DNA from: Undaria pinnatifida
Taxonomy: Eukaryota > Sar > Phaeophyceae > Laminariales > Alariaceae
Assembly (NCBI GenBank): GCA_012845835.1
Contig: JABAKD010000020.1
Coordinates: forward strand, 4,066,913 to 4,130,912
Direction: 5' to 3'
DNA length: 64,000 nt
How positions within the stretch are numbered: position 1 is the first letter of the stretch; every line of letters begins with the position of its first letter. A program made the position numbers and the translations under genes. The notes beneath the pieces were generated by a model. That model was not told the DNA's origin. It was given only the letters and a program-made list of their open reading frames with translations, and did no database searches. Of the stretch, positions 53,816 to 64,000 are shown in pieces.

Positions 53816-54169
53816 TTTACTGTAAAATAATCCCCATATCATGGAACTGCGGTAAGTATCATAGTGGTGCATTTGTTATTGAATTTCGGAAGGTACACGT
53901 ACATACATGGATAGAGACGAGGCAAGCGGACGCATGACTAAAACGAGGTTGAGCTCCGAGGTAGAAGTGACTACGATTACTGCCCCAGAAATAACCACGC
54001 CGCAGCATCGCGAGTGGCTGCGTCCCAGGGGCCTCAAGGGTGGTGTTATACAAGTCCGGGCATATCGACATGGTTTGCACTCTCGTGCACGTAATATTGA
54101 TACGTACAAGTAAAGCCACGCACAGCGATGCTCTACTACACACAGCATGCTTTTTGTCTGTGACATACC

Positions 54170-54608
54170 CGCCACACACCCCCCCCTCCCCCACAAGAAG
54201 GGCATATTGTTTCCACGCACAAATTGACCTGCCCCACCCGTCCCATTCCCCCCTTCCCCCCCTCCTGCCCCCTTTCGATCAAAATCAGGTCCCCACGCCC
54301 TTGAAAACTCCGCCCTCCCCTTACCGGATATTCGACTTACAGGATTCACTTGATTAACTGATGCATTTCCTTCCACAGCTGTCAGATTTTGTCCCCCTCA
54401 GAAACGGGTTTTATAGTTTCCGCGCACAGAAAGCCTAACATCACCCTGTTGACCCTGATAGCTACACTGTAGTTGTAAGGGCAGTCGCCGACCTATAACC
54501 GTAATGAGGACACACAACCCGTAATACGCGCGATCGGAGTGTCACACGCAGCTTGCAAAGATGAGTTTCGACAAAATCTTCGATCTCACGGCTGTGGAGT
54601 GTATTTTA
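54170..54608 (-). repeat. dispersed repeat A, long reverse copy
   Basis: Collinear with 7738-8185 in reverse: CCCCCTCCCCCACAAGAA, then TTTCCACGCACAAATTGACC, GATCAAAATCAGG, TCCTTCCACAGCTGTCAGAT, CATCACCCTGTTGACCCTGA, CCGTAATACGCGCGATCGGA and GATGAGTTTCGACAAAATCT. The two copies are 46 kb apart in opposite orientation. Confidence 0.75.
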
Positions 54609-55084
54609 ATTTTTATGATATTTTATGGCATGGGGGGAGGGTATACCAAAAAACAGGGAATACATTTTCGACACAAAACACAAGGGGAAAAATAATCGTT
54701 CCTCCTGTTGTAATGCTGAGCCACGCGAAGATCGTAGTAAAAATCGACAATATATCCACGGAAGAAACCAGTTCGAGTGGCATGCATTCGTCCCGGTATC
54801 GCATCGTTTGCTTGAGTTTCTTTTCCCCGAGAAGGCTCGTTGGAGAAAAAATATAGGCGGTGTGCTTTGTTGTTGCTGTGGTCCCTGACTCCGTTGCTGT
54901 GATCGTTTGCCGATCATATGCAAGCGGTCGTTATGGTACGTAACAACTGCTGACAAGTGCGTTTGTGTTGCTTCGTACTTGACCTGCTCTCTCTTTGCTG
55001 CTGATTGCTGATTGATCATCTCTTCTACCATGTCATGTCCTGTTTTTTTTTTCGGCACACTCCTACCTTCCAGCCTCTGGACAT
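54609..55084. other. no gene recognised
   Basis: Frames on both strands up to 160 codons (54606-55088, minus) have no recognisable motif and low-complexity composition. Confidence 0.35.
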
Positions 55085-55354
55085 ACAAGCCGTGATCACA
55101 GGTGCCGTCCCTTCCCCCCCCCCCCCCCGGTTATTGCCTCATTTTGTTTTGGCGCATAGGGTTCAGCACCCACTGGTCGTCGATTTTTCATCGAGTGTTG
55201 CTAGCTCACGCTCTCGCGCGAGCGCTTTCCGCAAGTCAAAGAGTGCACATGAAAAAGTCCCACGAAAATGTATAAGAGTAAGCACTCGGGGGGATTCGAA
55301 CTCACAAAATTGACCTATACTAGGCTCGAGGATAACCTGATACGCCACCGGGGC
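55085..55354 (-). mobile_element. tRNA-derived SINE-like element, copy 2
   Basis: Reverse-orientation copy of 21362-21622. On the minus strand it starts GCCCCGGTGGCGTATCAGGT, then has GTGAGTTCGAATCCCCCC (box B), AGCAACACTCGATGAAAAAT in the body, and ends CGTGATCACGGCTTGT. A poly-C run of variable length lies at 55116-55129. Confidence 0.65.
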
Positions 55355-56039
55355 AGTGAGTGATATAGAACCGGTCGCCCAGGTGGTCTATTGGGGTTAC
55401 ACTATTAATACCATTAATAACGTTGGTCCTTGAGTTAAGTAGCCGCCGTGTTGTGAACTTTGTTGGCTTCATCTATTTGCAGGAAAAACGAGAAATAAAA
55501 TTATCAACTCACTGCTGAAGTCGCCTATTAATAATAATAGCAGCGTGGGTAGGTAAAATTCGACGGGAACCGACGAGGAAGGAAGAAAATGCTGAATTGT
55601 TCTCGCGAAAAAAAATAAGGCAAGTACCGTAGTGAGGATGGCGGACGGGAGCCCACTATATGACCCCGGACCTGAGTTGTACTACTGGGAGGGCGAGAGT
55701 TGTGCGAGCATCACAATAAATGGGATGGAAACAGAAAAGAAGTTAAGTGTATTACTGCTGCTGTAACAATACGATACCCAAGCAAGTTCCTCCGATTAAC
55801 CCGATCTAGACTGACTGCTGCTGCATGATGCAATTGGTCCATTTACAACTTCTCTGATCACAGACTAGTATGAGATGATAGTCATTGAACTTGCTGAAAT
55901 TCTTAGTGAGTGGTGGTTTCCTCTATCCACGAACCCCGGCCAAGACGATCAATCGAAGGTTGTGTTACACTGTGCGGGGTGGTATCGAGGCAGGGGGTCA
56001 AATGAAATGCCCGCGTACACCGCGGGGTTGGGGTATACG
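55355..56039. other. no gene recognised
   Basis: No supported feature. The words CTGCTGCTG and GATCTAGACTGACTG appear, part of a recurrent CTAGACTAG-type word seen again near 57243, 57432, 58917 and 59360. Confidence 0.35.
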
Positions 56040-57140
56040 AATAAAAATTCAGCAGTAGTGCGAGGCGCCCCTTATTTTTTCTAGTTTTAATTCCTTGAAA
56101 GATTTCTGAACCGTGGTTGGACCCTGCTCGGTGGTGCTGGCGTTGTATACGAACCTCAGCTAGCTCAGGCTTCTACACCGTGCGGTGCGGTGTCGACCCG
56201 GGAGAAGTCGTTTTTTGTCTCCGGATTGTAGGCGTTTATGGGGTATGGAAGGATTTCTGGAACGGCGGTGGAGCCCTATCCTCATCGGGTGCGTCGGACT
56301 GCCCCCCGCCCGTTTGCTGGTCTATCTCCTCCCCGGGTGTCTCTGGTTCCACGAGCTGCTCAGCCACTCAACGATAAGCCAATGTGAATAATATGTTATT
56401 GTCGCACCATCGTGCGGGGCTGTGTCGACCCGCGGGATCAATCGGATATCGTCCCCGGTTGGTCAGGATTTCTGAAACGGGCACAGGACTCTATATCCTC
56501 CTATGGTGACGTTGCCCTTATGTCCAAGCCCCAGCCAATCTCAGCGGTAAGCGAACATGGATGGAGTTCCACGTCGTGCGGAGTGGTGTGGACACGGGAG
56601 GTCATCATTATTGTTCGCGCATTTTTGGAGCTGTAGAGATTCGGGGGGTTCATGAATCGGGGATGGGACCCTATCTTCCCCGTGTCCGACGAAAATACGC
56701 CCCGTTGATGGGCCTCTATCCGCCTAGGACGGCGCTGTGGAGCTCGAACCAATCGGCGATCAGCCAACGGGATTTGGGTTTTCTCACCGTGCAGGGTAGT
56801 GTTGATCCAAGAAATCTTCGTTTGCCCCCCCGGTTAATGGAAATTCTAGAGATGTGGAACGACCTCTGGACCGGGGATGGGACTCTATATCCTCCCGAGG
56901 TGGAGCTGGCTCAATATATATGTGAACCATGGTCAATCAGAAAATCGGCCGGTGAGGTTAGGATTTCCTCACCGCGCGGGGAGGTATAAACCCGGATGAT
57001 ATCCGTGTTCATCTCCGGTTTGTCGGAGTTGTAGATAGATGTGTGGATGGATTCCGATCTCAGCATGTGACCCTACCGTGCCCGGGTTACGCCTACTTTG
57101 TGTATGAATCCTGGCCAATCAATGAGCGATCAGACAAAAA
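56040..57140 (+). repeat. diverged tandem array, unit ~165-230 bp, about five copies
   Basis: Copies are marked by CACCGTGCGG..GTGTCGACCCGGGA and relatives near 56174, 56405, 56570, 56787 and 56970. Each is followed by a GGTTTGT.GGA-like block, GGATTTCTGGAACG-like words, GGGACTCTATATCCTCC, and an AGCCAATC.GCGATCAGCCA-like end. Frames inside are short and inconsistent between copies. Confidence 0.65.
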
Positions 57141-57864
57141 TGACATGTTTTTTTGTCGTCATCAAACTCGAGTCTGAAATTCTCAACTAACTGTCAAAAT
57201 CGTAAGCGCTGTAGTCGCGTACTGTATCTACAAGAAGTGAGCGATCTAGACTAGACTACATAGCTAGCAACAAGCAGCATCATTGCAATAGCATTCGAGG
57301 AGTTTAATGACGAAGGCAGCCATACCACCGTGTTTCGCGCCTAGAACAACGTCAGCACGTCTCTCCACGATCAAACAACACACACGCGGACAGTCGATCT
57401 GGGAGGCTCGGATCTAGATGGTGTACTAATATTAATCTAGACTATATAATGCAATTAATTGTATATTTCAGAAGCTGGCTCAGTGCGCGCCTCTCAGTTG
57501 CTACGAAGAGAACACGCAGCGGACATGGTCAGTCACCTTACTGGCCCCGGGCTGTGCTTGATTGAAAAAAAAATGACATAAGATAAGCGCACTCGACCCG
57601 TTTCGTCCCCAGACTACGGGGTCAGTCGGCATGAATGTGCTAATTTATCCGATCGAAATCTGGTGAATGAAGCTCGGAATCGGATTCACCTGAACAACAG
57701 TCGCTTTTAATTGTGTGTTTACAAGTACATTGTTATAATAATTGCTAGTCTATATCGAACTCTTGGCATTACATTGCATACTGTACGCGCAGACTATGAT
57801 TGTGTGCGGTGACTTGTTTTACTCTACCAAGTACTGAATCGAACAATTCTAAGCCCTACCCGAA
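57141..57864. other. no gene recognised
   Basis: AT-rich sequence with CTAGACTA words; no conserved protein or RNA signature. Confidence 0.35.
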
Positions 57865-57896
57865 GCATGGGTGCCGGCGAATGCCGGCACCCATGC
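57865..57896. other. perfect 14-bp hairpin 1
   Basis: GCATGGGTGCCGGC at 57865-57878, a GAAT loop, and its exact reverse complement at 57883-57896. A related hairpin lies about 340 bp away. Confidence 0.9.
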
Positions 57897-58205
57897 AGAG
57901 CCATTGTAATATACTCCTATCAGAGTCATTGCGCACGAAGCAATATCGTGGTTGTTTGTCTTGCTGCGCACTCCACTGCTGCTGTGTGTGACGAGCATCT
58001 GAGCGCGGCATGATGGCCGCTCCATGCCACATACTGCATACTCCGGCACTCCTGCTAACACACTCCCCAGTCCCCTCTGTTTGATTCGCGTTAGGCCATT
58101 GCATACCACGGACAAAGACGGTCGATGTGATGGGTGCCGGTGTTGCCTGCGCTTCGAAAAAATAACGTTTACCTGGTATAGTTTTATGAATTACAAGGGC
58201 TCCGT

Positions 58206-58234
58206 ATGGGTGTCGGCATATCGCCGGCACCCAT
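58206..58234. other. related 12-bp hairpin 2
   Basis: ATGGGTGTCGGC (58206-58217), an ATATC loop, then GCCGGCACCCAT (58223-58234). Compared with hairpin 1 one base is changed (C to T in the left arm), which still allows a G-T wobble pair. A third partial arm (GATGGGTGCCGG) occurs at about 58128. Confidence 0.8.
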
Positions 58235-61200
58235 GCTCCGGGTACGGCAGGGCAGCACTTCGACTTGTTCGATTCAATATTTGATAGATAGCAAAACCCG
58301 TTACCACACAAATAATATACCCTTGCAGAATGCAAAGTAATGCCAAGAGGTTGATATACTAGATATACAATGGAATGCGCATTTCTGTCGTTTCTTGCGT
58401 GAATCCGATTCCAACCGCCATATTTCGATCGGATAGATCCGAGCCATTTGGCAGACTTAACCCCTTTAGTCTGGCCACGAAGAGACGTTTCGCGTGCCTT
58501 CCTTGATGTTTTGACTCAACCAAACACCCAAGGCCAGCAAGGGGGTGGCCATGTTTGCTTCATGTTCTCTACGTAGTCACTGAGTGGCGCGCACTGAGCC
58601 AGCTACAGATATAGTCTAATTACCAGACGCATGTTAACATCTACAGAACCGAGGCTCGCAGACCGACTGTCTGTCCGTGTGTGTATACCCTGATCGTAGA
58701 TATACTTGCTGTGATGGTGCACTAGACGTGAAACACGTTGTCGCTGCTTTCGCCGTTCAATTCCTTGAATTATATTATCATGCTGCTTGCTGCTGTAGGC
58801 CACTCACATCTGGTGGATAGAGTATTAATAGCGCGATAGTACTGAATCAGAAGTTGACAGGTAAGAATTTCAGACTCGAGTTATAGACGAAAAAAAAAAA
58901 CTAACGTATGCAATTGAACATAGACTAGTCTAGTCTATACATACATTTTTTGTCTCATCGCTGATCGCTTATTGTCCGAGGATCGTACATTAAGTGGGAA
59001 CGATAGGGCCCCATCCCAGAGTAGCAACCCATCCACACATATATATGCAGCTTCGACAAACCATGAACCCACGCGGATATCACCAGGATTGATATCACAT
59101 AAGAAAAACGGCTGTTCTAAGATGGATACCCTTCTCTCTGTAAAACAGATCGCAGACAGGCGTTCGTCCCAGCGTCTCGCTTGGTGGTCGCCTAGTTGCG
59201 TGTTCAGCAGACCTCGCCATGGACTGAGCGACGATCCTTGGGTGCGGCCTCAATAATTCGGCAGAAGTAGTCGCGAGTCCGTATTGCAGTCACAAGCAAA
59301 CTTGGATCCATCTTTGGTTCCTGAAGTCGATACAAAAAGAAGGCTGATTTATTGTATACTGTAGTCTAGTCTAATCTGTTTACACGCATTTTCGTGGTTG
59401 CGTCTTTTTTGTGCAATCGATAGTTAGTTGCAAATAACTGCATTTTCAAGGTAAACGTTGCTCCCAGGAAATGCAGCTGCTTCAAAGAACAAGAAGTTGT
59501 CCGTTCTAGTCGGGAAGGCCGTTCTCAATCCACAAAATCGGCTGTCTGAGGATGGTATCGTACTGTTGTTCAAGAAACTGTTGCATAACGAACAAAACGG
59601 CGAGACAAAGTAAAGACCCAGATATGCAATGGTTGTACGATTCAAATGGTCGACAAACGCATGAACATGGATGGAAAGGAAACAAGGTACGCAACATTAT
59701 TCAGATTTTCGACCTAAACGATTTAACCGCAAGAAGAGGCGAGGTTACTATGTAGTGTGGATCACAAAATCGATGCGAAAAAAAAACGCTTCGGGGAGAG
59801 TCTGGCAGTGTTCAGGGTTGGCGTTGGCGGTGCAAATCATCGAGAAAATCGCGCTGCGTAGCCCAGATACACAGCCCGTACTGTAGGCTGCAGGCGGGTG
59901 AGAATCTGGCAGTGTTTATAGCTGGTGGTGTCCGAGACAAAAGGCGCCCAAAAGACTCGTGTGTCGAGATGTTTCGTAAAATATATATGGTTCGTACTCA
60001 TTCCTCATCCTTACGCCGGCACGTGGGTAACACGCAAGTCCGCATTTTTGAAGGCGCTGGCCAAGACCACTGAAAAGACCTGGCCTCGCCCCCCTCACGT
60101 TGCCTACACTTGCGTGCACCACCTCATCATTACCTCCAAGTCCACGTCTCATACGTAAAGATCCCCTCCGCTGTCCTCTGCAAATATGCACCAACAGAGG
60201 GTTTGGTCTTGGAGGCTATTAATAGGTTGTGGTCGCTTCGCTGTTTACATGTCCTCAACAGGAACCCTTCTCTCCCGCACACAGTTGCGTCCAATATAAA
60301 CGGTGAAGCAAACCTCCCATAACCTCCCACATGTTAAATTAAATGACCATGTATATGTCTCGGAAAAACGAAGCAAGCGATGAACAGCATTGAGCTCTCG
60401 GCTGGCACAGCATAAACGCTCCCTTCGTACTACTAGCAGCCATGTCCATGGCCACTTTTTCCGGACCTATGGCCTAAACCGTGCCTATTCGAGCATTGCA
60501 GCAAAAAAAAAAATGTTGAACAATAGCAAGACCAAAAAGATACCCCCCCATACGCTAAATCAATTGATTGCCCCGCGTTCCGCCTTGAACGACATGGCAC
60601 AACAAACTGGGCCTTCGTTTACTTCACCCATAATGGAGCCTTTCCTGTGCCCACGGACAAGGTTGCCGCGAGAAGAAGCACATGCCACTCATTGCCGACT
60701 ATTATGCTACCAGATATACTATCTTAATCTCTCGTGAGCTACCACGGGAATCCTTCCGCCCAATCGCGTGCTGGTCATGTTGTCTCGCACAGAGTATGTA
60801 TACAGTATGCGCTTGCGCCCAATCAATGCAAAAGACAAGGCAAGCCTCCCATACCACGAAAATAGTATACCACAAAAATTGAAGCCCGAAGCACCAGCTC
60901 AACGGCTTTTTTCGCTCACCTGATACAACAAGTGCGACCTACTATCACCGTTGCCATATTTTACAGGCCTGTATTACATGGCCGAAATGGCACAACACAT
61001 GTCAAACAAATTTAACAGGAATTCCGCCTCCCGCCCTGTTCTGCGTAAAAATCATTCGCTGTCCCGCGTGTTACCCTGAACCACGCATATTACCAACTCG
61101 GCTCTTGCCTCATATCGGAGGCTATCCTGTGACCACGGACTACAGGGCAGGGTGATGAGTCAACGAGACAACGAGAAAAATGAGAGGCGGGAGGGAACAT

Positions 61201-62044
61201 ACTGCTGTTTCCCCTCTCTTCTCACTACATTTCCCCGCTGCTATCACACGCTGTCCCGTGCTGTTCATGCTGGCTCTTGCAGGGTTCAAATAAATGCGCT
61301 CTGGTATCTACTGCCCGGTCAAAATAACCTGGTATCTAAGCGTCGCCAAGTGAGCCGTCGTTAGGACTTACCCTCGCCCCGTATCCATCGAGCTGCTTGG
61401 CGGCGTTTAATCGTGTTTTTCCTGGCAGTCCTTCAGGCGCGTCAATAATACCATTCAATCGGTCGTGGCCTTGGAATTGAACGGACAAAAACAAGAACGG
61501 ACATATGCAATTAGGAAATACACACCTTTGAATAAAATCAAACGGAGAAAAACAGAAACAAAACTCAATGGCGTGAGAGGGCAACCCTCTGCCGAATATC
61601 GACCTCGTGCCAAGCGAATCTGTCTCGAAAGACCCCCAAAACGAATCAAACCTCAAGTCAGCGCATCGCACGTGGCCGTTTCATTGCTGTGACAAGCTGA
61701 AACGTTCCGGGTGGTTGAATTATCGTTCTGACGCAATTTTTCGGTTGTCTTACTCAACCCTGCCGCGAAATAAGTCCAACTCAAATCTCCAATACTCTTC
61801 TACTCAAGAGTGAGAGGAGCCCGTCCCGAGACCACGGACTTGATTACGGACATGCCGCGGCAATGCGATAACAACAACGTAGACTATTGTAGCAGGTTAT
61901 TATCCAAGCTCTGTTTTGCCCCTCTTAACGTAGTGTCGGTTTAATATCGCTAAGGCCGCTAGTATCGCATGCTTACCGACTTCTTGAACACCATGAAGCC
62001 CCAGCGGATAACACCACTCATCCAAATCCAAGTGTCGACCCCCT
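58235..62044. other. no gene recognised
   Basis: I looked for conserved protein segments on both strands and found none; frames stay under 116 codons. The 61465-61692 frame is Lys/Arg-rich but not familiar. This is intergenic or very diverged sequence. Confidence 0.35.
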
Positions 62045-62120
62045 CCGCGGTATGGTTTATATTAGCGTCGTGTTTTCCCTCGCCGCGGTATGGTTTATAA
62101 TAGCGTCGTGTTTTCCCTCG
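62045..62120 (+). repeat. 38-bp tandem duplication
   Basis: CCGCGGTATGGTTTAT followed by A.TAGCGTCGTGTTTTCCCT is present at 62045-62082 and again from 62083, with one difference (ATATTAG against ATAATAG). Confidence 0.9.
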
Positions 62121-62883
62121 TGCTTGCCGCGAAGAGACAGGTATGCTTCTCCCACCTGAACGTACAAACCATGCACACGTCGCTCACATCATATCCCCAT
62201 TCGACTTAGTATATAAGGCTTTCGGAGCGGATACATATCTACGGCAGTGAGTCATGTGATCTGCGTGGCTTTCAGATCATGGTGCCCGGCGAGAGCTGGA
62301 CATTCTGCATCATCTAGCACATGCTTCGCGGGTTGGATCTGAAATACGCAGATCAGTTTCTGGAATACACAACTCCTGTACAACATATATATAGCAACAA
62401 CAGATACAGGATCTAGCTGATATATATGATCTGCATGGTTTAAATAGTGATCTGCTGGGTGCGTGCAACCATGGCATCGTCTATGTTTGAGGGGGGGAGG
62501 CGTACGTGACACACCTGCGGTTTTGAATGGTGAGAGGCTGACTTATGCACGCAGGTGAAATCACAGGGACATCGATTGTAGAATCCACCACCTTATTTCC
62601 ACGTGCTAGGAATCCATAGTCCAAGGGACTCATCTATATTCCTCGGTCGCTTCCGACACCCGGCATAAACATAAGCAACACGAAAACGATATTAGCTTTG
62701 TACACAACTCGAGTTTCGCAATGAAATCCTATTACAAGATGGAGCGGGGCCACACCCAGGTCAAGTTGTCCTTGAGGAGCACATTCGGACGCTTACTCTA
62801 GTACAAAGTAATAACTTATCTGCAGGATATGGTGAGCGCGGACAACATGAAATGATTTGCTGAATACGAAGGTTAAGCCTTAC
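62121..62883. other. methyltransferase downstream region, exons not resolved
   Basis: The gene should continue here on the minus strand (about 50 more residues in the family). A weak candidate is a frame containing DNLTWVWPRSIL just before a stop near 62730, but no confident splice sites place it. GATCTGC words recur at about 62257-62460. Confidence 0.3.
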
Positions 62884-63024
62884 CGACTCGTAGTGAGTCG
62901 CCATGTCTTCCGTGTAGTCCGTGTAATCCACGAACTCGAGCCCGAACTCTTTGCCCCATTTTTTATAGTACTTCACCGACCCCAGGTCCGACCCCAGGTC
63001 AGAGATGAGGTCGCGCTTGTACAT
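62884..63024 (-). CDS. sarcosine/dimethylglycine N-methyltransferase-like, downstream exon
   Basis: Minus exon of 47 codons in phase 0. It reads MYKRDLISDLGSDLGSVKYY then KKWGKEFGLEFVDYTDYTED and MATHYES. In this SAM-dependent methyltransferase family the segment follows the T-D-I-M strand, with a D-L-G-S-x-x-x-Y motif and the H-Y-x-x-V helix. The acceptor is the AG at 63026-63025; the donor is GAGTCG/GTAAGG at 62884. It joins to the exon at 63539-63826 without a frame change. An exact 12-bp tandem repeat doubles the residues DLGS. Further exons downstream were not found by eye. Confidence 0.75.
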
Positions 63025-63538
63025 CTTTCAACCACAACACATCAGGCGTGTTTCGTGGCAATAGCACCCAGAGGCGTATTGGGGGACGGGGTCAGGGGGA
63101 GAAGTGGTTGTGAGGGTAATCGATGCGTGTACGATCACCGGCCTGGCTTTGTGTCGGGCAGGCACTGGCAACACGCGAAACCAAATAGCGTAAATGTGCT
63201 TATATAACCCGTCTTGTACGCGCGGTCATTGCTTGCGGCTGGGGTAGCAAAGTCTCGGCACACGCTACCTCCTCGAGGAATAAGGGCAACGGGTGGACTA
63301 AACGTCACCAGCCACTACCGACTCCCCGCTTGCCAGCAAGCAGCATATTGCTAACGCCGAGTCTGATTGAAGAATGACTTAATATCTCGTCATGCACGGT
63401 TTCCAAAACAAAACTCAAAGAGGCAAGGGTTACATGACCTGTGTCGCAGATCTAGTTCTCGATCGCGTTGGCTAGATCCTCGAACCCCTTCTTCCTATCC
63501 GCCCACCGACCTCCCCACTATCCTCTTTCACTATTCAC
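63025..63538 (-). other. methyltransferase intron
   Basis: GT..AG intron of 514 bp between the two exons, phase 0. No other feature recognised. Confidence 0.7.
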
Positions 63539-63826
63539 CTGCTCTAAGTCCTTGGGGGTGGCGTCGTCCGAGCGCATGATGTCCGTGAAAACAATTCTGC
63601 CCCCCGGCTTCGGAACGCGGGCTGCCTCCGCCACAGCCCTGTGCCTCTCCAACCCTCCCAACAGCAGCGCACCTTGGGAGCAAACGACTTCGCAGCTGAA
63701 GTCCGGCATGCCGGTTTCAAAGTACGACTTTTCCCCTGGGATGGTGACCATGTCTTCTAGCCCCGCGGCCTTGGTCATGGAGACGTTATAATCGTTCTCT
63801 TGCTTAAAAATACCGATGCAAATCAC
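63539..63826 (-). CDS. sarcosine/dimethylglycine N-methyltransferase-like, central exon
   Basis: Minus exon of 96 codons. It reads VICIGIFKQENDYNVSMTKA, AGLEDMVTIPGEKSYFETGM, PDFSCEVVCSQGALLLGGLE, RHRAVAEAARVPKPGGRIVF and TDIMRSDDATPKDLEQ. This is the second half of a class I SAM-dependent methyltransferase fold: helix after the SAM strand, S-Q-x-A-L-L-x-G, A-R-V-x-K-P-G-G-R and T-D-I-M. Family members turn sarcosine and dimethylglycine into glycine betaine, an osmolyte, in the cytosol or plastid. The acceptor follows a T-rich tract (GTTTTTTTGAAG/GTG); the donor is GAGCAG/GTGAAT at 63539. The SAM-binding glycine-rich exon lies beyond the window. Close relatives include other small-molecule methyltransferases, so the substrate is inferred. 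Confidence 0.8.
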
Positions 63827-64000
63827 CTTCAAAAAAACGTATGCATGCGCTTGGGGGGAGAATCGTAGATTCGCGGGGGGAGACGGAATGTAAGCGGGAT
63901 CCTGCGGTGCTGGTTGTTTAGCACCATCTACTAGACCACTCATATCAAGCAGAGAGTGAGGGGGTTTTAGACTCCTGGTAACTTTGTACCGGGAAAGTTG
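63827..64000 (-). other. upstream methyltransferase intron (cut by the window)
   Basis: The frame upstream of 63826 has no family similarity, so it is taken as intron running off the window edge. Confidence 0.55.

Noticed and set aside
54606-55088. 160-codon minus-strand frame
   Set aside because: No motif, low-complexity Gln/Ser/Lys composition, and it runs into the SINE copy boundary.
62700-62780. Last methyltransferase exon (frame with DNLTWVW)
   Set aside because: The resemblance to the family's C-terminal L-T-W block is only a few residues, and no acceptor in the right phase was clear.

Overview
The window reads as nuclear DNA of a eukaryote with a repeat-rich genome, most likely an alga or a relative of one. 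The coding sequence is broken into short exons with GT..AG introns of about 0.5 to 19 kb. LTR-retrotransposon remains of both the Ty1/copia and Ty3/gypsy type are present, short dispersed elements occur in both orientations, and nothing looks like a bacterial operon. A methyltransferase of the glycine-betaine (sarcosine/dimethylglycine) type at the right edge suits a marine or salt-exposed photosynthetic protist, but the sequence does not fix the lineage.

Layout. 1-12 kb: no convincing gene; dispersed repeats, a CAG tract, a 14-bp terminal-inverted-repeat element, an 84-100 bp tandem array, and one minus-strand reading frame split by a single amber codon (9.9-10.6 kb). 12.2-18.4 kb: a decayed copia element on the minus strand (gag, zinc knuckle, protease, integrase, reverse transcriptase, RNase H), which carries a perfect 233-bp tandem duplication. 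18.4-19.1 kb: a gypsy integrase remnant, also minus. 19.4-48.5 kb: one plus-strand gene for a 12-helix major facilitator transporter (ZIFL/TetA-like), which I assembled from nine exons whose splice phases all agree (511 codons plus stop, no internal stop). Its sixth intron is about 19 kb long and holds a 15.7-kb satellite of a 12-bp unit, an antisense OTU-type cysteine protease gene, and a second small satellite island. 48.7-51.0 kb: a decayed copy of the last transporter exon and gypsy pol remains. 51-62.8 kb: no recognisable gene; tandem and dispersed repeats and two similar hairpins. 62.9-63.8 kb: two exons of the methyltransferase on the minus strand, running off the right edge.

How it fits together. 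The most unusual feature is the transporter locus. The satellite lies inside a transcribed intron. Its edges abut copies of a dispersed element that carries a single copy of the same motif (CTATCGTAG), which suggests a seed. A 2-kb block with the OTU gene separates the main array from the island. Three exons of the transporter have degenerate local copies in adjoining introns or flank; one of these, a ~44-bp array of about 14 units, starts at the exon 8 donor site and repeats a donor-like sequence in most units. All assignments rest on reading the sequence by eye; no database search was possible.
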